64,000 nt of DNA from Chitinophagaceae bacterium (lineage in GTDB: Bacteria; Bacteroidota; Bacteroidia; Chitinophagales; Chitinophagaceae), in the NCBI GenBank assembly GCA_014879565.1, contig JACSRW010000029.1, positions 1 through 64,000 of the forward strand, read 5' to 3'. Under the pieces are notes generated by a model that saw nothing but the letters and a program-made list of their open reading frames with translations, made no database searches and was not told the origin of the DNA. Position numbers and translations under genes: made by a program. Shown here piece by piece: positions 8,939 through 17,840 of this stretch (within the stretch, counting starts at the first letter, position 1; each line of letters starts with the position of its first letter).

Positions 8939-9871
8939 TCAGAGTCTTACATCATCTTCTCCGGCCCGCCTCAGCAGGTCTTTTTCTTCCGCACTGAGGG
9001 AGTTATATCCCTTTTCGCTGATCTTATCCAGGATATCATCAATCCGTTGCGGGGTTACATGCGGGGTCTTCTTATAAGGGGCCGAATCTGTTTTGTAAAA
9101 AAGCTGGTCCTTGATCGCGGGAGACCCTTTACGGGGTTTATCGGGATTAAAGAGATCATTTACCCAGTCAAAGAAATTACTCATCCATTCACTGGCATCC
9201 CAGCCCTGGCGTACCAGCCATATGAAGAGATAACCGGTAAGGGCGCCAGCCAGCGGGGGACTGAGCGATTCCGGGCTTTTGACCGGCAGGGTACTGAGAG
9301 AAACCAGCAGATAAAAAGCAGTGAGTATCCAGAGCGGGAAACCGCCGTTGAGCAGGGGAAAGATCCGGTAACCGGGAGATACAACTGTACAGGCAATGGC
9401 AATAGCCGCAATACCCGCGCCCCCGCCATAATAAAAAGGCAGGTGGGGGGTGGACGGTAAAAACAGCACGGTGAGCAGATAGGCCAGAACCCCGGCCAGT
9501 CCGCCATAGATATAGAGCGGAATAATTTTCCGGTTCCCGGTAAGATCCTGCATGATATACCCAAAACTCCAGAGCCAGAGCATATTGGCCAGGGTCATCC
9601 AGACGCCTAAATGTGTAAAGAGCGCGGTCAGTACTGTCCAGGGTTTACGGGCCAGTTCGCCCAGGCTGTCGGGCACCACGGCCCAGGGAAGTACTTCGCT
9701 GGTAAAATGGCTGGCTACCAGGGCTTCTTCCCTATAATAGTAGTAATAAAATACCCGGATCAGCGCCAGGGTGATAAATACCACCAGGTTAACGATAATC
9801 AGCCGGGTAAGGGCATTATTGCTCTGGCCGAGAGATAGTCGCTGCCTGAATGAAGACTCCGGATACGTCAT
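8939..9871 (-). CDS. Rhomboid-fold membrane protein, apparently catalytically dead
   Basis: This 310-residue protein has about six membrane helices and a C-terminal cytosolic tail of about 90 residues (FFDWVNDLF onward, charged, helical). It aligns by eye with the next rhomboid: the oxyanion Asn is kept (ANMLWLWSFG, N96), but the catalytic GASG motif reads GGAG (Ala152 for Ser) and the catalytic His in AHLGGALTGF reads PPLAGALTGY (Pro206 for His). Both members of the Ser-His dyad are therefore missing. Inactive rhomboids elsewhere bind client proteins rather than cut them; that role here is inference. An exact promoter element precedes it. Confidence 0.82.
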   Translation of the reverse strand: MTYPESSFRQRLSLGQSNNALTRLIIVNLVVFITLALIRVFYYYYYREEALVASHFTSEVLPWAVVPDSLGELARKPWTVLTALFTHLGVWMTLANMLWLWSFGYIMQDLTGNRKIIPLYIYGGLAGVLAYLLTVLFLPSTPHLPFYYGGGAGIAAIAIACTVVSPGYRIFPLLNGGFPLWILTAFYLLVSLSTLPVKSPESLSPPLAGALTGYLFIWLVRQGWDASEWMSNFFDWVNDLFNPDKPRKGSPAIKDQLFYKTDSAPYKKTPHVTPQRIDDILDKISEKGYNSLSAEEKDLLRRAGEDDVRL

Positions 9872-9879
9872 AGTTGATA

Positions 9880-9887
9880 CAAATGTA
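9880..9887 (-). promoter_or_regulatory. -7 promoter element before inactive rhomboid gene
   Basis: The minus strand reads TACATTTG, an exact match, 8 bases before the ATG at 9871. Confidence 0.5.
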
Positions 9888-9924
9888 CTGCGCTGTATGC
9901 AGCCGTAAAAGCGATTCTGTTCCT

Positions 9925-10629
9925 TTAATAAAACGTTCGCCGGTTGGTTTTGTTCCAGAAATACACAATCAGGAAACCGGTCAGCGCCCCGCCCAGGTGG
10001 GCAAAATGCGCAACGGTATCACCGGCAGAATTCTGAACGGCCATCATCAGTTCCAGTCCCGCGTAGAGAATGACAAACCATTTGGCTTTCATCGGGAAAA
10101 GGAAATAAATATAAATCGGGCTGTTCGGGAAGAGATAACCGAAGGCGGCCAGGCAGCCGAATACGGCACCGGAAGCGCCTACAGTGGGGATATTCACTTT
10201 AAACTCCGGGGAGTAGAGCAATTCGAGCTGCATTTCTCCGGGAAGATTATTGTAAACCCGCATCACATCCTGCATTTCCATATACAATACACCGAGATGA
10301 AGCAGGGCCGCACCCAGTCCGGAGAGCAAGTAAAAAGTCAGGAAACGTTTAGATCCCAGCCGGCTCTCCAGTACGGTGCCAAACATCCAGAGCGCGAACA
10401 TATTGAAGAAAAGATGGCCGGCCCCTCCATGCATGAACATATGCGTGATCAGCTGGTGCGGCCTGAAATAAACCGAATGGATATCATGCAGGGCAAAGAG
10501 ATTCTCCGCTTCATAGGGGTGGCTTTTCCCGAACACCGATTGCGCCAGGAAAACCAGCACATTGATGATGAGCAGGTTTTTTATAACCGGGGGAAACAGG
10601 CCGGGACTCGTAAACCGATACTGATTCAT
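9925..10629 (-). CDS. Rhomboid family intramembrane serine protease
   Basis: This 234-residue polytopic membrane protein cuts transmembrane substrates. Six hydrophobic helices are visible. Key residues are HGGAGHLFFNMF (Asn76, oxyanion), VGASGAVFG (nucleophile Ser153) and AHFAHLGGALTGF (His211). The protein is a minimal rhomboid core without extra domains. It lies directly upstream of the inactive paralogue on the same strand (53-base gap). Both genes have their own promoter element, so this looks like a tandem duplication with one copy degenerated in its active site. Confidence 0.92.
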   Translation of the reverse strand: MNQYRFTSPGLFPPVIKNLLIINVLVFLAQSVFGKSHPYEAENLFALHDIHSVYFRPHQLITHMFMHGGAGHLFFNMFALWMFGTVLESRLGSKRFLTFYLLSGLGAALLHLGVLYMEMQDVMRVYNNLPGEMQLELLYSPEFKVNIPTVGASGAVFGCLAAFGYLFPNSPIYIYFLFPMKAKWFVILYAGLELMMAVQNSAGDTVAHFAHLGGALTGFLIVYFWNKTNRRTFY

Positions 10630-10633
10630 CCGG

Positions 10634-10641
10634 CAAAAATA
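10634..10641 (-). promoter_or_regulatory. -7 promoter element before rhomboid protease gene
   Basis: The minus strand reads TATTTTTG, an exact match only 4 bases before the ATG, which suggests a leaderless or near-leaderless transcript. Confidence 0.45.
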
Positions 10642-10645
10642 CGGG

Positions 10646-12061
10646 TTATCGGGGGCTTTTCAGTTTCAGTTGCACCACGTTCTCAATATGATGGGTATGG
10701 GGGAACATATCCACCGGCTGCACTTTTGTCACCGTGTATTTTTCTCCGAGTAATTGCAGATCCCGGGCCTGGGTGGCCGGATTACAGCTCACATAAACAA
10801 CGGTCGGCGCCTCCATCTCCAGGATCTTGTTCACCAGCTTTTCGTGCATGCCGGCCCGGGGCGGATCGGTGATGATCACATCGGGACGGCCATGGGCGGC
10901 AAAAAAATCATCATGGCAGATATCAATCACATCACCGGCATAAAAGGTACAGTTGTTCAGGTTATTCAGCGCGGCATTTTCTTTCGCGTCTTCAATAGCG
11001 GCCTCAATCATTTCCACCCCGATGATCTGCCCGGCTTTTTCACTCACAAAAATGCCGATACTGCCGGTGCCGCAATAGAGATCGTAGACGGTTTCGGTGC
11101 CGGTCAGTTCAGCAAATGCGCGGGTTACCCGGTAGAGCTGTTCCGCCTGGCGGGTATTAGTCTGGAAAAAGGATTTGGGACCGATCTTGAACTGAAACGA
11201 TTCGAGCTTTTCTATCACATATCCTTTCCCGTAAAAGGCCGCGGGCTCCAGATCATGCAGGCTGTCGTTCCATTTGGTGTTGACCGTATACAGCAGGGTG
11301 GTGATAGCGGGGAATTGTTGCTGTACGGCTTCCATCAGTTCCTTAATTTTTTCCGGGTCATGTTCCGCCACCACGATATTCACCATTAATTCTCCTGTAG
11401 TGCAAAGCCGGACCTGCATGGTACGCAGAAAACCGGTATGGTTGCGGATATCATAAAAAGGCCAGCCTTTCCCCTTCGCGTAATTTTTAACAAAGAGCCG
11501 GATTGCATTGCCGGGTTCAGCCTGGAGGTGACATTGTTCTATATCCACTACCTTATCAAAAAAGCCGCGGGCGTGAAAACCGGCCACGTCTTCTTCGGAG
11601 CGGATACGCTCGTCTTTCAGTTCCGCTGTACTGAGAAACCGTTTGTTGCCGAATGTGTATTCTATCTTATTGCGGTAATAGAGCGTATCTGCCGCGCCGA
11701 GAATAGGCAGAAAGGGCGGCAGGGCGATTTTTCCGATCCGCTGCAGTACATCCTGTACCTGTTTGTTTTTGAACTGCAGTTGTTTGGCATAGGGCAGCAT
11801 CTGCCACTGGCAGCCGCCGCAAACGCCGAAATGGGAACAGACGGGGCTGACCCGTTCGGCGGAATAGGCATGAACAGCCAGGACAGCCGCTTCCGCCCAG
11901 TCTTTTTTATTCTTCAGGAGCCGGATATCCACGACATCTCCCGGCACCACGCCTTCCATAAAAATCACTTTACCGTCTACCCGGGCCAGGCTCTTGCCTT
12001 CGGCGGCATAATCCTCCACCCGGATATTTTCCAATATGATATTCCTGTGTTTTTTTCTCAC
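10646..12061 (-). CDS. rlmD: 23S rRNA (uracil-5)-methyltransferase RlmD family
   Basis: An SAM-dependent RNA m5U methyltransferase of the TrmA/RlmC/RlmD family. The N-terminal TRAM domain (about 1-65) binds RNA. A Fe-S cluster region follows with Cys75, Cys81 and Cys84 (CSHFGVCGGCQW). The catalytic domain has VYDLYCGTGSIGIF for SAM, TDPPRAGMHEKLV, and the nucleophile Cys in YVSCNPATQARDL. The start is GTG at 12061, 4 bases from an exact promoter element. Whether it modifies U1939 of 23S rRNA or a tRNA site cannot be read from the sequence; at 471 residues RlmD fits best. Confidence 0.88.
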   Translation of the reverse strand: MRKKHRNIILENIRVEDYAAEGKSLARVDGKVIFMEGVVPGDVVDIRLLKNKKDWAEAAVLAVHAYSAERVSPVCSHFGVCGGCQWQMLPYAKQLQFKNKQVQDVLQRIGKIALPPFLPILGAADTLYYRNKIEYTFGNKRFLSTAELKDERIRSEEDVAGFHARGFFDKVVDIEQCHLQAEPGNAIRLFVKNYAKGKGWPFYDIRNHTGFLRTMQVRLCTTGELMVNIVVAEHDPEKIKELMEAVQQQFPAITTLLYTVNTKWNDSLHDLEPAAFYGKGYVIEKLESFQFKIGPKSFFQTNTRQAEQLYRVTRAFAELTGTETVYDLYCGTGSIGIFVSEKAGQIIGVEMIEAAIEDAKENAALNNLNNCTFYAGDVIDICHDDFFAAHGRPDVIITDPPRAGMHEKLVNKILEMEAPTVVYVSCNPATQARDLQLLGEKYTVTKVQPVDMFPHTHHIENVVQLKLKSPR

Positions 12062-12065
12062 GGCG

Positions 12066-12073
12066 CAAAGATA
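12066..12073 (-). promoter_or_regulatory. -7 promoter element before rlmD
   Basis: The minus strand reads TATCTTTG, an exact match, 4 bases from the GTG start. Confidence 0.5.
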
Positions 12074-12206
12074 ATCCCCGGGAGCGGGATGTGCTTTTTT
12101 CAGCGTGCAGGCAACGGAAAACCCGGCTTCCCCCTCTTTAACAGTGTTTTTCAGGTTCCCGCTTGAGGGCCTGCCGCTTTTTAGATACCTTTACGGATTG
12201 ATGCGT

Positions 12207-13643
12207 ATGAAAAAAAATTTCCTCTTCCTGTCTCTCCTGCAAATCGCCCTGGCGGGTATGGCCCAGCCCGGTTATGAGATTAAGATTACCCTGAAGCCCT
12301 TCAAAAACCAGTGGATTTACCTGGGGCATTATTTCGGCAAAACCTATCCGATCATTGATTCGGCAAAACTCGATGGCAACAGCCAGGCGGTTTTTAAAGG
12401 AGTGAAAAACCTGCCCGGGGGGATTTACCTGGTGGGTTATCCCAATAAAGCCGGCTTTTTTGAAATCCTGGTGGACAAACAGCAGCGTTTTTCTGTCAGC
12501 GCTGATACCGCCACCCTGACGGGAGGCGCCCGTTTTGAGCATTCACCCGATAATGTGCTGTTTACCCAATACCAGCAGGAGATGACCCGCCGCGGCAAAC
12601 AGATCCAGGCCCTGCAGGCCAGTCTGAAAATCGCGGGCAGCCGGGAAGATTCCGCCCGGATCAGCGCCGCCATCAGCGAGGAGGATAAGGGAATCACCAC
12701 ATTTCGGGAAGACCTGGTACGGAACCATCCGGAAGCGCTGATCAGTGTGTTACTGAAAGCCATGCGCGAACCGGTACTTACCGGGAACCTGAAGAATCCG
12801 GTGAGTAAAGCCGATTCCACAGCCGCGTATGAGTATTATAAATCCCATTACTGGGACGGCGTGAATTTTTATGATGGCCGCCTCGCCTATACCACTTTTT
12901 TTGAAGACAAGCTGGATAAATACTTCAACCAGCTGGTGGCGCCGAGCCCCGATTCGGTGATAAAGGAAATTGACCGGATGCTGGGTTTTGCCAGCATCAA
13001 CGAGGAAATGAACCGCTTTCTGCTGGTGAAATTCATCAACCGGTACCTCAACCAGAAATACATGTGGGAGGACGCGGTCTTTGTGCACCTCTTTGAAAAA
13101 TATTTTTCACAAAAAACCTATCCCTGGCTGAATGAAGCGGGCAAAAAGACCATTACCGAAAGAGCGTACAGCCTGATGGCGAATATACTGGGTACACCGG
13201 CTGCTGAAATTGAACTGCCGGGACAAAACGATACCCCTCTTTCCCTCTATGCAGCCGAAGCCCCGTTTACCGTGGTGGTATTCTGGGACCCTACCTGCGG
13301 GCACTGTAAGGAAGTTTTGCCCAAACTGGATTCTATGTACCGCGCCCGCTGGCAGGCGGAAAACATCCGTATCTATGCGGTAGCCAAGGAAACTGAGGGG
13401 ACCAAAAAAGACTGGCATAAGTTTATTGGTGATAACCAGCTCACGGACTGGAACCATGTCTGGTATTCCCGCGAAGCGGAAAAAAACCGGACCGATAACG
13501 GGATACCCGGGTATTCACAGTTGTACGACGTGCAGTCTTTTCCTACTTTATATTTGCTGGACAAAGAAAAACGCATTATCGCCAAAAAACTGACTTATCA
13601 GCAGCTGGATGAAATTATCCGGCTGAAACAAAAGGGCCAGTAA
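12207..13643 (+). CDS. TlpA-like thioredoxin-fold exported protein with N-terminal DUF4369/DUF5106-type region
   Basis: The signal peptide ends near ALAGMAQ, so the protein is periplasmic or surface anchored. Residues of about 20-120 form the beta-rich N-terminal domain usual in Bacteroidota TlpA proteins. A helical DUF5106-like region follows (about 120-330). The C-terminal thioredoxin fold has the redox pair in WDPTCGHCKEVLP and cis-Pro in SFPTLYLLD. It would act as a disulfide reductant in the periplasm. The start is either 12201 or 12207 (M-R-M-K-K); a near promoter match (TACCTTTA, 12186-12193) lies just upstream. It is followed by the PPIase gene 18 bases later, suggesting an envelope-folding operon. 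Confidence 0.85.
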   Translation: MKKNFLFLSLLQIALAGMAQPGYEIKITLKPFKNQWIYLGHYFGKTYPIIDSAKLDGNSQAVFKGVKNLPGGIYLVGYPNKAGFFEILVDKQQRFSVSADTATLTGGARFEHSPDNVLFTQYQQEMTRRGKQIQALQASLKIAGSREDSARISAAISEEDKGITTFREDLVRNHPEALISVLLKAMREPVLTGNLKNPVSKADSTAAYEYYKSHYWDGVNFYDGRLAYTTFFEDKLDKYFNQLVAPSPDSVIKEIDRMLGFASINEEMNRFLLVKFINRYLNQKYMWEDAVFVHLFEKYFSQKTYPWLNEAGKKTITERAYSLMANILGTPAAEIELPGQNDTPLSLYAAEAPFTVVVFWDPTCGHCKEVLPKLDSMYRARWQAENIRIYAVAKETEGTKKDWHKFIGDNQLTDWNHVWYSREAEKNRTDNGIPGYSQLYDVQSFPTLYLLDKEKRIIAKKLTYQQLDEIIRLKQKGQ

Positions 13644-13661
13644 GCGCTTAAAAAATCCGGT

Positions 13662-15611
13662 ATGAAACGAAAAAACCTTTTCCTGCTGCTCCTGGGAGTC
13701 AGCAGCCTGTTCCCGCTTTCCGCGCAGACTCTTTTTACTTATGGTCCCTATAAGGCGGATGCGGCTGAATTTCTGCGGGCCTTCAATAAGAATAATGTCC
13801 TTACCGGTCAGTCCCGGGCAACGGCCATGCGGGAATACCTGGATTTGTATATCCGCTCCAAACTCAAAGTGCGGGAAGCCGTTGACCGGCGTTATGACAC
13901 CCTTCAGCATATCCGGATGGAAGTGGACAACCTGCGGGCCCAGATCGTGGAAAATTTTATGAACGACCCTGCTATCCTGAACCGCCTGCGCGGGGAAGCT
14001 TTTCAGCGGAGTCAGAAACTGATAAAGGCCGCGCATATCTTCATCGCTTTCAAACAGCCCAATGGCGCGATTGATACGGCGGCAGCCCGCCAGCAACTGG
14101 ATGAGGTAAACAGAAAAATCGCTGCCGGTCAGGATTTTTCACAGCTGGCAATCCAATACTCAGACGACCCTGCGGTGCAGATCAATAAAGGCTATCTCGG
14201 GTATGTAACCGTTTTCACACTGCCCTATGATATGGAGAACGCGCTTTATGCTACGGCAGCGGGCAAAGTAGGTGAACCGGTGCGCAGCAAGATCGGATAT
14301 CATCTGTTTAAAAATATGGGGGAGAAAAAGAATCCCGGACGGATGAAAGCCCAGCAAATCCTGCTTGCCTGGCCACCGGATGCAGATGAAAGTATAAAGA
14401 AACAGGTAGCGCAACGGGCGGATTCCCTCTACAAACGGCTGCTTGCAGGAGAGGATTTCGGGGCGCTGGCCCGCGCTTTCAGCAATGATTATATCAGCGC
14501 GGCTAACAATGGCATAATGCCCGATTTATCCGTGGGTCAGTATGATCCACTTTTTGAAGAGCAATGCTGGGCACTGGCTAAAGACGGGGCTTTGAGCAAA
14601 CCCTTCCGCACTTCGCATGGCTGGCATATCCTGCGCCGGATCAGTATCAAAGCACCGGTAACAGATCCGGAGAACCGGGATTTGCAGCAGGAACTGCAAC
14701 AGAAGATCATGCTCGACAGCCGCTGGCAGGCTTCCAAAGACTATATCTACAACCAGGTAAAACAAAAAGCCGGGGTAACCTATTTGCTGAATGATGAGGC
14801 CGCTTTCCGGGCTTACAGCGACAGCCTGCTCGACCGGCAACCGATGGCTACTGCGGGTAAAAACCTGCAGCCTTCCAGTCCCGTATTCCGGATCGGGGAA
14901 GAAAATTTTGACCTGGCCGCCTGGTATAAATATGCTTCTGTATACCGCTACCGGAATGATGGCAGCGGGTTCAAACCTTTTGAACAGGTGAAGGACGAAT
15001 GGCTGAAATATGAAATGCAGGCGTATTACAAACGAAACCTGGAAGCTTACAATACGGAGTTTCGTAACCAGATGAATGAGTTCCGTGACGGTAATCTCTT
15101 TTTTGAGATCATGCAGCAGGAAGTGTGGACCAAAGCGCAAACGGATACCCTTGCATTACGCAGTCTCTATGAAAAGAATAAAAAGAACTATACCTGGAAG
15201 GAAAGTGCCGATGTGGTGATCTTTTTCTGTTCCGACGCGGCAATGGCACAGACACTCTATGAAAAAGTGAAAGCCGCGCCTGGTGACTGGCGGAAGCTGA
15301 CCGGACAGTATGACGAAAAAGTGCTGGCCGATTCTTCCCGTTATGAATGGAGCCAGATCCCCAACCTGAATAAGACGGTTCCCAAAGCCGGGATGCTGAC
15401 TACCCCGTTGCTGAATGAATCGGATAATACCGCCTCCTTCGCTTATATTTTCAATGCCTATCCACAAACCCTGCAGCGCAGTTTTAACGAAGCCCGCGGA
15501 CTGGTGATCAACGATTACCAGCTCATCCTGGAAAAGCAATGGGAGGAAGCGCTCTTTAAAAAATACCCGGTGAAGGTGGAAGAGAAAGTGCTGGAACAGC
15601 TGATGAAGTAG
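13662..15611 (+). CDS. Exported peptidyl-prolyl isomerase with two parvulin domains
   Basis: This 649-residue periplasmic SurA/PpiC-type folding factor starts with a signal peptide ending in PLSAQ. A first parvulin domain covers about 120-225 (AAHIFIAFKQ, FSQLAIQYSDDP, KGYLGYVTVF). A second covers about 228-330 (AQQILLAWPP, FGALARAFSND, TSHGWHILRRI). A long C-terminal region without a recognised domain follows. It would assist outer-membrane protein folding. Its TAG stop lies against a ten-unit heptamer array. Confidence 0.88.
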   Translation: MKRKNLFLLLLGVSSLFPLSAQTLFTYGPYKADAAEFLRAFNKNNVLTGQSRATAMREYLDLYIRSKLKVREAVDRRYDTLQHIRMEVDNLRAQIVENFMNDPAILNRLRGEAFQRSQKLIKAAHIFIAFKQPNGAIDTAAARQQLDEVNRKIAAGQDFSQLAIQYSDDPAVQINKGYLGYVTVFTLPYDMENALYATAAGKVGEPVRSKIGYHLFKNMGEKKNPGRMKAQQILLAWPPDADESIKKQVAQRADSLYKRLLAGEDFGALARAFSNDYISAANNGIMPDLSVGQYDPLFEEQCWALAKDGALSKPFRTSHGWHILRRISIKAPVTDPENRDLQQELQQKIMLDSRWQASKDYIYNQVKQKAGVTYLLNDEAAFRAYSDSLLDRQPMATAGKNLQPSSPVFRIGEENFDLAAWYKYASVYRYRNDGSGFKPFEQVKDEWLKYEMQAYYKRNLEAYNTEFRNQMNEFRDGNLFFEIMQQEVWTKAQTDTLALRSLYEKNKKNYTWKESADVVIFFCSDAAMAQTLYEKVKAAPGDWRKLTGQYDEKVLADSSRYEWSQIPNLNKTVPKAGMLTTPLLNESDNTASFAYIFNAYPQTLQRSFNEARGLVINDYQLILEKQWEEALFKKYPVKVEEKVLEQLMK

Positions 15612-15680
15612 ACGGGAGTCGGGAGACGGGAGTCGGGAGATGGGAGACGGGAGTCGGGAGTCGGGAGACAGGAGTCGGGA
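15611..15680 (+). repeat. Heptamer tandem array abutting the PPIase stop codon (10 units)
   Basis: Ten contiguous 7-base units of the form G-[A/T]-[C/T]-GGGA fill exactly 70 bases, with one substitution (GACAGGA) outside the pattern. The first G is the last base of the TAG stop. The array then runs into a core (15681-15815) shared with the lptB-add gap. Confidence 0.9.
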
Positions 15681-15840
15681 GATCGTTGAGCGGAAGTTTG
15701 CGTTCCTTATGGGGAAGTTAGCAGTGAGCAGATAGAAGCTAGTAGCCCCGCGTCCCGAAAGGTTTCCCTTTTTCAAGCCAGGGTTAGCCTGAAAGAATGC
15801 CCTACTCACCACTCACCATTCACCACTGACCACTGTCCTC
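15681..15840 (+). repeat. Shared intergenic core plus C-rich arm, PPIase-metF gap
   Basis: Bases 15681 to about 15815 match 17834 to about 17970 at most positions (for example CGGAAGTTTGCGTTCCTTAT, GCAGATAGAAG[C/T]TAGTAG and AAGCCAGGGTTAGCCTGAA). The right end (15803-15840) is built of degenerate ACTCACC units. Read in the metF sense direction, these are GTGAGTGG-type repeats that follow the metF TGA directly. Confidence 0.85.
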
Positions 15841-16791
15841 TCACAGCTTCTTCACCACATCTGCCACCAGCAGAGGGCGCCCCAATGTGTAGTAATGCAG
15901 CACGGGTACACCGGCTTTTTTCAGTTCGCGGGATTGCATGAGCAGCCATTCGGCGCCCACTTTCTCCACTTCCTCGTCGTTTTTGCAACGCAGTACTTCA
16001 TTCGATAACTCCGAAGGGAGGTCAATATGAAAGGTCTTGGGCAAAACGGTGAGTTGTTTTTTGCTGTAGATGGGTTTCAGTCCGGGGATAATCGGGACCG
16101 TAATGCCCATATCCCGGCAGGCTTTTACAAAACTGTGAAAACGGGCATTGTCAAAAAACATCTGGGTGATGATATAATCGGCGCCGAGATCCACTTTCTT
16201 TTTCAGGTACTGCAGGTCGGTTTCCATATTCGGGGCCTCGAAATGTTTTTCCGGATAACCCGCCACACCCACACAGAAATCGGTTTTGTGTGTGCCTTTG
16301 AGTTCATCTTCCAGGTAAATACCGGCATTCAGGTTCACCACCTGTTGCAGCAGGTCACTGGCGTATTTATGTCCCCCGGGTTCGGGTTCAAAACCGGCTT
16401 CGTTTTTGGCCGCGTCTCCGCGCAGCACCAGTACATTGTCAATACCCAGGTAACGCAGGTTGATCAGGGCGTCTTCTGTTTCATTGATATTAAAGCCCCC
16501 GCAGATCAGGTGGGGTACGGTATCCACATTGTATTTATTCATGATGGCGGCGCAGATGCTCTCCGTGCCCGGTCTTTTGCGGACAATCACTTTTTCAAAA
16601 CTGCCATCCGTTCTTTTTTTGAACACGTGTTCACTGCGGTGATAGGTCACGTTGATAAAGGAGGGCTTGAATTCCATCAGGGGGTCCAGGTGTTTGTACA
16701 AGGCTTCAATGCCTTTCCCTTTGAGGGGAGGCAATACTTCAAAGGAAATCAGGGTGTCTTTGGCCTGGCGGATATGGTCGGTTACTTTCAT
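15841..16791 (-). CDS. metF: Methylenetetrahydrofolate reductase
   Basis: A flavin-dependent enzyme that reduces 5,10-methylene-THF to 5-methyl-THF for methionine synthesis. The TIM-barrel enzyme shows FEVLPPLKGKG near the N-terminus with the catalytic Glu, INVTYHRS, LRGDA (FAD contact), and DYIITQMFFDN with PIIPGLKPI. I use the ATG at 16791 (316 residues). The first in-frame ATG (16812) sits inside an exact promoter element. It diverges from lptB; no SAM riboswitch is recognisable in the short leader. Confidence 0.93.
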   Translation of the reverse strand: MKVTDHIRQAKDTLISFEVLPPLKGKGIEALYKHLDPLMEFKPSFINVTYHRSEHVFKKRTDGSFEKVIVRKRPGTESICAAIMNKYNVDTVPHLICGGFNINETEDALINLRYLGIDNVLVLRGDAAKNEAGFEPEPGGHKYASDLLQQVVNLNAGIYLEDELKGTHKTDFCVGVAGYPEKHFEAPNMETDLQYLKKKVDLGADYIITQMFFDNARFHSFVKACRDMGITVPIIPGLKPIYSKKQLTVLPKTFHIDLPSELSNEVLRCKNDEEVEKVGAEWLLMQSRELKKAGVPVLHYYTLGRPLLVADVVKKL

Positions 16792-16809
16792 ATTGGTGAA
16801 AAATGACTG

Positions 16810-16817
16810 CAAACATA
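16810..16817 (-). promoter_or_regulatory. -7 promoter element before metF
   Basis: The minus strand reads TATGTTTG, an exact match overlapping the first in-frame ATG at 16812, so that codon cannot be the start if this promoter is used. Confidence 0.55.
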
Positions 16818-16942
16818 ATGAAGCTTGTAAACAAATGCAATCTTAATAGGCCGGAACGGGGGAGAGAGGGCAAAACTCCATTTTTTGCAAAGATTTTAGA
16901 CTGAATTTGCCCTTTCCGCTGTTTTCTCCCGCGGCTTCCGGT

Positions 16943-16950
16943 TATTTTTG
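16943..16950 (+). promoter_or_regulatory. -7 promoter element before lptB
   Basis: TATTTTTG, an exact match, ends 17 bases before the GTG start of lptB. Confidence 0.5.
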
Positions 16951-16967
16951 CGCCACAAACATCTTCC

Positions 16968-17765
16968 GTGGCATACAGCATCCGCACAGAACAACTGGTA
17001 AAGAAATACGGTAAACGAACCGTGGTAAACCATGTTTCCTTTGATGTGAAACAGGGAGAAATCGTGGGACTGCTGGGGCCCAACGGCGCGGGCAAAACCA
17101 CCTCCTTTTACCAGGTGGTAGGGTTGGTAAAGCCCGATGAGGGCAGGGTATTCCTGAACGACCAGGATATCACATCCCTGCCTATGTATAAAAGGGCCCA
17201 GATGGGAATCGGGTACCTGCCCCAGGAGGCGTCTGTATTCCGTAAACTCAGCGTGGAAGACAATATCGCGGCCGTTCTGGAAATGACAAAACTCAGCCGC
17301 CAGGAACAAAAGCAGAAACTGGAGTCTTTGCTGAACGAGTTCCGCCTGCAGCATGTCCGCAAAAGCAACGGGGATGTACTCAGCGGGGGCGAAAGAAGAA
17401 GAACCGAAATTGCCAGAGCCCTGGCCGTGGATCCCAAATTTATCCTGCTCGATGAGCCTTTTGCCGGTATTGACCCCATCGCGGTGGAAGATATACAGGC
17501 CATTGTGGCCAAACTCAAGTATAAGGATATCGGTATCCTGATCACCGATCATAATGTGACCGAAACACTTTCTATCTGCGACCGGGCTTATCTCCTGATC
17601 GAAGGGAAAATCTTCCGGCATGGCAGCGCTGAAGAACTGGCCGTGGACGAGCAGGTCCGTAAACTTTACCTGGGCCGGAATTTTGAACTCAAACGGAAGG
17701 ACTGGCTGCATGAGGAGGCGATGAAGGCGAGTGCGGAGACAGGAGAGGGGAGTATGGAGTCTTGA
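16968..17765 (+). CDS. lptB: LPS export ABC transporter ATP-binding protein LptB
   Basis: The cytosolic ATPase that drives lipopolysaccharide extraction by LptFGC. The start is GTG. The ABC domain shows Walker [11 protein letters not shown]-loop [12 protein letters not shown], signature LSGGERRR, Walker [13 protein letters not shown] and switch His in ITDHN. At 265 residues it is longer than the usual 240 or so. The last nine residues (about ETGEGSMES) and the TGA stop are encoded by the first heptamers of a 15-unit array, so the C-terminal tail is partly a product of the repeat. Confidence 0.93.
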   Translation: MAYSIRTEQLVKKYGKRTVVNHVSFDVKQGEIVGLLGPNGAGKTTSFYQVVGLVKPDEGRVFLNDQDITSLPMYKRAQMGIGYLPQEASVFRKLSVEDNIAAVLEMTKLSRQEQKQKLESLLNEFRLQHVRKSNGDVLSGGERRRTEIARALAVDPKFILLDEPFAGIDPIAVEDIQAIVAKLKYKDIGILITDHNVTETLSICDRAYLLIEGKIFRHGSAEELAVDEQVRKLYLGRNFELKRKDWLHEEAMKASAETGEGSMES

Positions 17766-17840
17766 GTCGGGAGACAGGAGTCGGGAGTTGGGAGACGGGA
17801 GATGGGAGACGCGAGATGGGAGACGGGAGTCGGGAGATCG
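17736..17840 (+). repeat. 15-unit heptamer array overlapping the lptB 3' end
   Basis: Fifteen contiguous 7-base units of the form GAG[A/T]NNN fill exactly 105 bases, with GAGACGG, GAGTCGG and GAGATGG most common. Four units lie in the lptB coding end, and the TGA stop spans the fourth and fifth units. It is the longest array in the window. Confidence 0.93.

Noticed and set aside
9874-10872. 332-residue open frame on the plus strand
   Set aside because: Antisense to the rhomboid and rlmD genes, which have clear motifs and matching promoters; the frame lacks a recognisable domain.
15611-17840. Repeat arrays as CRISPR
   Set aside because: Units are 7-8 bases and directly tandem with no spacers, and no cas gene is nearby.
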